This document shows positions 59,651-64,000 of a DNA stretch of 64,000 bases, piece by piece. The notes beneath the pieces are model-generated. The model ran no database searches, was not told where the DNA came from, and saw only the letters and a program-made list of their open reading frames with translations. Position 1 is the first letter of the stretch; each line of letters starts with the position of its first letter. Source of the stretch: JAVMKJ01 sp031732855 (lineage in GTDB: Bacteria; Pseudomonadota; Gammaproteobacteria; Competibacterales; Competibacteraceae); the NCBI GenBank assembly GCA_031732855.1, contig JAVMKJ010000110.1, positions 1-64,000 of the forward strand, in the 5' to 3' direction. The position numbers and the translations under genes were made by a program.

Positions 59651-61144
59651 TTAACGGCGACCCAGCCAGATTTCCAGGCCACCCTGGGGATTATCCTCGT
59701 AACGCCACTGGTCCCCGCGGCGGACGGCCACCCGGGGGCCGAAGGGATTGGCGGTACCGAGAAAAAAACCATGCGGCGTGGAGACCAGAGTGCGAAGCCC
59801 ATAGTTGTAGGGATTTCCGAAGCCCTGGCGGTTGACCGGCAACCAATTTTCACCGTCGCTGCTGCGCCACAACTCGAATCCGCCCTGCCGCGCGACGATG
59901 TTTTCCACCCCGATCAATTCGTAGAGACGGCTAACCCTCGGGGACCGTCGTTCCAAATCGGCATACCGCAGCGTGTTGCTCCAGTCCATGGTGCCGGCGT
60001 AGAGCCAACCATCGTGGACACCCATCCGCCACAGATAGGCATTGAAGAAATTGCCAAAACCGGCGCCGAGCCCGCTCAAGGGACGCTTGAAACCCTGGAC
60101 CGTATCCCGGGCGTTACCGACGATGAGATCCCAGGAACCGTCGCCCCGAACCCGGAGTATTTCCGCGCTGGCCGGGCCGATCTTGTGGGTGTAATCGTAG
60201 CCGCCATTTTGAATGCCGGTGCCGAGATAGAGCGCACCCCGAAAAACCTGCATGCTGGCGACCAGCTGATTCAGTGACCCGCGCCCGGCACCGCCTTCGA
60301 GCACCTTTTCCCAGCGGTACGGCGGTCGATCCTCGGCAGCGGTACGCCACAACTGAAAACCCTGGTTATTGAGGGTTCCGGCATAGAGACGGTCCTCAAA
60401 TACCGCCATCTCGAAGATGGTCAGATTACCAGGATCGCCGAAGCCCGGTTCGTTGACCAGGATCCAGTCCCCCCGGACGGGATCGCGGGTGGCGTAGATT
60501 TCAGGCACCCGAGAAGTATTGGGATTGCCTTGGGCAGCGCCGGTAGGCGCGATAAACAATTGCCCCTTGAAAGGCACCAAGGCTCGCAGACTGGTGACTG
60601 GCTGACCGCCGATCCTGCCCAACCGGCCGACCACCTCGAAAGTCGCACCATCGCGGCAGCGCAGCAGTAGCGGGCCATCGCCGTTGGCCCGCGACCAGTT
60701 ACTGGTATACAAAGCAGGTTCGGGGTCGCTGGCGCTCTGGTAAATCACCATCCCCCGATAACCCAGATCGCGGCTCATCGTGCCGCCGTGATTGCCCACC
60801 ACCAGCGGCGCCCGATAGACCCGCGTCCAGGCAGCTTGCACGGGATGGTACTTCCAAATTTCGGCGCGGGCCTGCAGGGTTTCGAACTCCTCGGACAGCA
60901 ACTTGTGGGGACACTCCACCGGCCAGACACCGATATCGATGCCAAGCCGTTCCTTGATCAGGCAGAAATTGGCCCGGGTCGTGCCGACATACAGGGCATC
61001 CCGGTACCAAGCCATGCAATGAGCATAGGCGTTGTTGCCATCACCGAAACCGTTGGCGCAAATCTTGTAAAAATCCTGAAAACGCAGGCCAGGCTCGGGG
61101 GAAGGATAAAAACGGTTACCTGCAAGTCCGATGGTGGCGATCAT
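59651..61144 (-). CDS. uncharacterised propeller-like repeat protein (larger paralogue)
   Basis: The 497-residue product overlaps the previous gene by ATGA. It repeats a 'xLYxGTxx...G(F)QLWR' pattern (ALYVGTTRAN, RLYAGTLNNQGFQLWR, ALYLGTGIQNGGYDY, WLYAGTMDWSNTLRY, GGFELWRSSDGENW), which suggests a beta-propeller. No signal peptide is evident. It shares the FKRPLSGLGAGFGNFFNAYL block with GLKVPLASLGSGLGDPARAN in the 62551-63813 product, so the two are paralogues. Possibly a ligand-binding or enzyme partner of the sulfotransferases; function unknown. Confidence 0.75.
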   Translation of the reverse strand: MIATIGLAGNRFYPSPEPGLRFQDFYKICANGFGDGNNAYAHCMAWYRDALYVGTTRANFCLIKERLGIDIGVWPVECPHKLLSEEFETLQARAEIWKYHPVQAAWTRVYRAPLVVGNHGGTMSRDLGYRGMVIYQSASDPEPALYTSNWSRANGDGPLLLRCRDGATFEVVGRLGRIGGQPVTSLRALVPFKGQLFIAPTGAAQGNPNTSRVPEIYATRDPVRGDWILVNEPGFGDPGNLTIFEMAVFEDRLYAGTLNNQGFQLWRTAAEDRPPYRWEKVLEGGAGRGSLNQLVASMQVFRGALYLGTGIQNGGYDYTHKIGPASAEILRVRGDGSWDLIVGNARDTVQGFKRPLSGLGAGFGNFFNAYLWRMGVHDGWLYAGTMDWSNTLRYADLERRSPRVSRLYELIGVENIVARQGGFELWRSSDGENWLPVNRQGFGNPYNYGLRTLVSTPHGFFLGTANPFGPRVAVRRGDQWRYEDNPQGGLEIWLGRR

Positions 61145-61593
61145 CGAGGCGGGAACAAAGGATTAGGTAGGTCGCAATCAATCGGCTTGGGTAGTCCCAA
61201 GGATTTTCCGGCTTCCTCAAAAAGGGCGAGTTCCTCGCGGGTCACGGCCAACACCGCTTCCAGCCAGGTGACCCGGTACCGTAGCTCGCGACAGCGCTGG
61301 TCGATCTCTTCCAGGGTGCTGGACCCCGGATCAAAGACCTTGTTGAAATCGAACTCGGGCGGCTGCATGTCGAGCAACTGACTCAATTGCTCGGCCGTAA
61401 CCCTCGGAACGGAGGCGGGCGCCGGCGGGGATAACGTCTCCAATAAGCCATCCGCCATGGTGGATTCCGGTTCTTCCGCCCGGACAGGACCCGCGCCGGC
61501 TTCATCGCCGGCCGGAGCGGTGGTGAAACCAAAACGTCCCCGGGCGCGCAGACGCTCCAAGGCCGACAGTCGTTTCTCTACGGCGGGGTCCAT
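61141..61593 (-). CDS. uncharacterised 150-residue protein
   Basis: The product has a basic start (AVEKRLSALERLRARGRFGF), a Pro/Ala-rich linker, a short helical segment (SVPRVTAEQLSQLLDMQPPE) and a C-terminal helical part likely to be a coiled coil (LEEIDQRCRELRYRVTWLEA, VTREELALFEEAGKSLGL). It overlaps the next gene by ATGA. It may be a small adaptor. No family is recognised and no leader-peptide-like core is obvious. Confidence 0.65.
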   Translation of the reverse strand: MDPAVEKRLSALERLRARGRFGFTTAPAGDEAGAGPVRAEEPESTMADGLLETLSPPAPASVPRVTAEQLSQLLDMQPPEFDFNKVFDPGSSTLEEIDQRCRELRYRVTWLEAVLAVTREELALFEEAGKSLGLPKPIDCDLPNPLFPPR

Positions 61594-61636
61594 TTACAGT
61601 TCCATGAATAAAGACATAAGGCGGCATTCAATTGGA

Positions 61637-62554
61637 TCAAACATAGCCGAGCCGTTCGGCCAGTTGCAGGGTTTGCGGATTGAACCCCCGACCGTCGGAC
61701 CGCCAAGGCAATAATCCAACCAAGCTGCTGGCGGTGATACGGCCGGGGCGGAAGCGGGGATCCTTGAGAAAGTTGATATCGTTGCCAAGATGCGCTCCGA
61801 AAGGCCCGAGGGAGGCATAGGGCGACGCCTCCGGATGCAGCATGGCTTCCATCGCCTCCGGGCTATCGGCCACCCCCAACCAGGTGGCGCACATTCGCAG
61901 ATGCGACTCTGGATCGTTCAGCAAGTCCTCGCCCCGGATCGTCCGCTGCCGCTCCCAGGGAATATCGGCCAGAAACGCCAGAATATGGCTCTGCGTCCGG
62001 CACCAAGTGACCTGAGGGTCCAGAGTGGGGGGCAAGGTGCTGTAGTCATAAGCGTTTTCCATCGCGGCCAGCAACGGATTCAGACGCAACAACGATTCCC
62101 CCTGGGTACGCGGGTGCCGGACTAAATGGATGTAGCAGGCTTCGGGAAACGTTTCGGCGATACGCCGCAGATAGCGCGGGCTGGCGCAATAGACCGGGCT
62201 CTTGTCCACGATGCGTAAGGGAGACACCCGGATGGCTAACTCCCGATAAACTTCACCGGTGGTACGGGAAAGCCGGCGCAGGATCCAACGACGCGCCAGG
62301 TCGATGCTGGCCAGGGTTTGCTCTCCGGCATAGATCTGGGCGATCGCCCGCAGCAATCCGTGCATCATGAACTGGCGCTGGCCGGTCAGGCGCAGCCACA
62401 ACCGCCGCATATCAGGTTCGATGAACAGATTGAGTTCCGGTACTCCGTAGTGGGCCGGATGCTGGCCCAGCATGGCGCAGATCACCGAGGTGAAGGAACG
62501 CGGCGAGCCGAGAATGAACAGCGGCGCCGATGCAGTGGTTTTTGACGCATTCAC
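61637..62554 (-). CDS. sulfotransferase-family protein
   Basis: GTG (complement of 62552-62554) is preferred to an upstream TTG at 62569 because it overlaps the previous stop as GTGA. The 305-residue product has the 5'-phosphosulfate loop (PLFILGSPRSFTSVICAM) and the 3'-phosphate site (CYIHLVRHPRTQGESLLR) of PAPS-dependent sulfotransferases. A C-terminal LAERLGY end is shared with the partial gene at the window edge. Substrate unknown. The cytosolic fold fits a tailoring step before export by the HlyD-type fusion. Confidence 0.85.
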   Translation of the reverse strand: MNASKTTASAPLFILGSPRSFTSVICAMLGQHPAHYGVPELNLFIEPDMRRLWLRLTGQRQFMMHGLLRAIAQIYAGEQTLASIDLARRWILRRLSRTTGEVYRELAIRVSPLRIVDKSPVYCASPRYLRRIAETFPEACYIHLVRHPRTQGESLLRLNPLLAAMENAYDYSTLPPTLDPQVTWCRTQSHILAFLADIPWERQRTIRGEDLLNDPESHLRMCATWLGVADSPEAMEAMLHPEASPYASLGPFGAHLGNDINFLKDPRFRPGRITASSLVGLLPWRSDGRGFNPQTLQLAERLGYV

Positions 62555-63813
62555 AGAGACAACCGCCAAACCGTCAGTCCGGGCGGCAGGGAATCAGTGC
62601 CAGGTCCCGCGGCGGTGGAAATCGCCGCGCCAGGTTCCGCAATATCGGGGTCCGCCGCGCTAAAACGCGCCGTGGTACCGGTGCAAGCCAGGAGGTGATC
62701 GCCCAGATGGATCAACCCCAGCAGCGGCTGGGCAGCTTCGACAAGCAGCCCCGGCCATTCCCGGGGCTCAAACTGTTCCCCGTCGCTACTGGCCCACAAC
62801 TGCTGGCGAATCGGTTCCCCGGCTTCGGGCAAGGTGCCGGCCGCAATATACAGGGTACCGCGATGGCTGAAAAGACCCAGAAGGTTAGCGCGAGCGGGAT
62901 CGCCGAGACCGGACCCAAGCGAGGCCAGCGGCACCTTGAGACCCTGTGGGGTGAAACGCACTGCACCCGCCAGGATTTCCCAACGATCATCCTGGTCCAC
63001 CCGTAACAAATCCACTCCCAATGGCCTGGCGTTGGCGGCGGTCTGCCCGGTCCGACCGGCGGCCAGACAGAGTTTATCGTTCCAAACCGTCAGCGCGAGG
63101 ATCTCGCGGTTGCCGGTATGGCGCTCGGCGCCATCGCGCAGCACGCAATGCCAATCCTCTGCCATGCCCTCCGGGGTCAGCCCGGCCCACCAGAGTTGAA
63201 AGCCTCGCTCATCGTTGGCCACCGCCGCGTAAAGCCGCCCCTGCCATGCGATCAGGTGGGTGATCATGACATGGGCGGAATCGCCAAATGGGGACTCAAC
63301 CATCGGTCGCCATCTTTCCCAAGCGGGACCTTCATTCCACAGCAGGGCAGGCGCCCTGCCGCTCGCCGCGTCACCGGCCACCGCCACGAAGAGTCGACCC
63401 TGGCAACCCAGCAATGCGGTCACCGGGCCGTAGCCGCCGGGGAATTCGGCCACCGGCAGAAAGCACTCTCCGGTATCGCTCCAGGCCAGCGCCACACCAT
63501 GGTCATGAAAGGCATTGGTGAACAGCCGAGGACGATTTCCAGCCGCAATGGCGAAGGTCAAACCCGGGAGGAAGGGTGACCTCGCCGGTTCGGCAAGAAT
63601 CGAGGCGACTTCACCTCTCACGGTTGGATATACCGCCCGCCAGTACGGTTGATCGATCCCGCGCCGGACTACCTTAACACCGGCGGGCATCCGGGTGGCG
63701 AGATGGAACGCGCCGTCAAACTCCATTCCGGCGAGAGCAGTCACCGCGGTCGACCCCGCGCCACGGGTTAAACATTCGATGGCATGAAACCAGTCGGATG
63801 GAACGCCGGACAT
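62551..63813 (-). CDS. uncharacterised propeller-like repeat protein (smaller paralogue)
   Basis: The 420-residue protein shares repeats and blocks with the 59651-61144 product: RLFVAVAGDAASG, RLYAAVANDERGFQLWWAGL, DKLCLAAGRTGQTA and TLYIAAGTLPEAGE. It likely forms a beta-propeller. Its ATG directly follows the stop of the gene cut by the window edge and its stop overlaps the next GTG, so it is co-transcribed between two sulfotransferase genes. Function unknown. Confidence 0.72.
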   Translation of the reverse strand: MSGVPSDWFHAIECLTRGAGSTAVTALAGMEFDGAFHLATRMPAGVKVVRRGIDQPYWRAVYPTVRGEVASILAEPARSPFLPGLTFAIAAGNRPRLFTNAFHDHGVALAWSDTGECFLPVAEFPGGYGPVTALLGCQGRLFVAVAGDAASGRAPALLWNEGPAWERWRPMVESPFGDSAHVMITHLIAWQGRLYAAVANDERGFQLWWAGLTPEGMAEDWHCVLRDGAERHTGNREILALTVWNDKLCLAAGRTGQTAANARPLGVDLLRVDQDDRWEILAGAVRFTPQGLKVPLASLGSGLGDPARANLLGLFSHRGTLYIAAGTLPEAGEPIRQQLWASSDGEQFEPREWPGLLVEAAQPLLGLIHLGDHLLACTGTTARFSAADPDIAEPGAAISTAAGPGTDSLPPGLTVWRLSL

Positions 63814-64000
63814 TCAACCGTACCCCATCTGTCTGGCCAACTCGCCGACCGCCTGCGTCAGTTCGGGATCCGGAATCTGGGCTAGCAGCGGATCCTCACG
63901 CAGGGGCGGCAAGGTCAATTCGGGGCGCCGCAGAGTCGGCGACAGCAAAAACTTGCGATCATCGCCCCAGCGGGCATTGACCGGTCCCGGCCTAGCAAAG
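63814..64000 (-). CDS. second sulfotransferase-like protein, C-terminal end (partial)
   Basis: The frame enters from the right edge and ends in TGA (complement of 63814-63816), giving the last 61 residues. PGPVNARWGDDRKFLLSPTL and the end LTQAVGELARQMGYG match the style of C-termini of aliphatic sulfotransferases (compare FGAHLGNDINFLKDPRF and LAERLGY in the 61637-62554 product). The rest of the gene lies outside the window. Confidence 0.6.
   Translation of the reverse strand, partial: FARPGPVNARWGDDRKFLLSPTLRRPELTLPPLREDPLLAQIPDPELTQAVGELARQMGYG

Overview
The window comes from a high-GC gammaproteobacterium. The order rpsT, murJ, ribF, ileS, lspA, ispH, pilE, pilY1, pilX, pilW, pilV, fimT matches the arrangement known from Pseudomonas, except that fkpB is absent between lspA and ispH and that algZ/algR follow the pilin genes. 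The sequence alone does not fix the genus; a Competibacter- or Chromatiales-like relative is a guess.

Positions 1 to about 31953 are the right-hand part of a Mu-like (transposable-type) prophage, read left to right. Early/middle genes (1-5653) are tiny, overlapping by ATGA/GTGA, and mostly unknown; they end with a gp16/GemA-family protein. Two low-GC cargo genes follow: a secreted protein (5725-6132) and an opposite-strand dinD-like gene (6249-7100) bracketed by a 16-bp direct repeat. The lysis block (endolysin, holin-like, overlapping lipoprotein) spans 7329-8786. The head block (8793-19140) has a DUF1804 protein, large terminase, DUF935 portal, a MuF protein with a nuclease-like C-terminus, gpG, protease/scaffold, a P22-like coat protein, DUF1320 and DUF1834. 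The tail block (19148-31911) has a tail tube-like protein, a 1146-aa tape measure and several large tail-tip or fibre-like proteins, suggesting a long non-contractile tail. The transposase and left end lie outside the window. The right end is predicted near 31951-31953 and directly abuts a near-perfect Fur box and promoter pointing into the prophage.

Positions 32067-56961 are host chromosome: a cyclic-nucleotide-gated K+ channel, rpsT, murJ, ribF, ileS, lspA, ispH, a minor-pilin/PilY1 operon on the minus strand, the AlgZ/AlgR two-component pair, a tRNA-Thr(CGU), an N-carbamoylputrescine amidase, a rubrerythrin/Fe-S protein/DUF3501 operon, and der.

Positions 57230-64000 hold a tight minus-strand operon of mostly unrecognised genes: two sulfotransferases (one cut by the window edge), two mutually similar proteins with propeller-like repeats, a 150-aa protein, and an 805-aa protein joining a PqqD-like domain, a degenerate M50-type membrane domain and a HlyD-type adaptor. 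This is the best candidate for an undescribed system: perhaps recognition, sulfation and export of a peptide or surface compound.

A GC-rich palindromic element (inner hairpin CCCCTCTCCC/GGGAGAGGGG; full copies bounded by GGCGGGTT/AACCCGCC) recurs at least ten times in the first 18.3 kb, mostly inside genes and in frame, so that several phage proteins carry PSPPAPLPRGEG-type or PLPSGEGxGVRE-type inserts. Related copies sit in the host, one forming the C-terminus of RibF.
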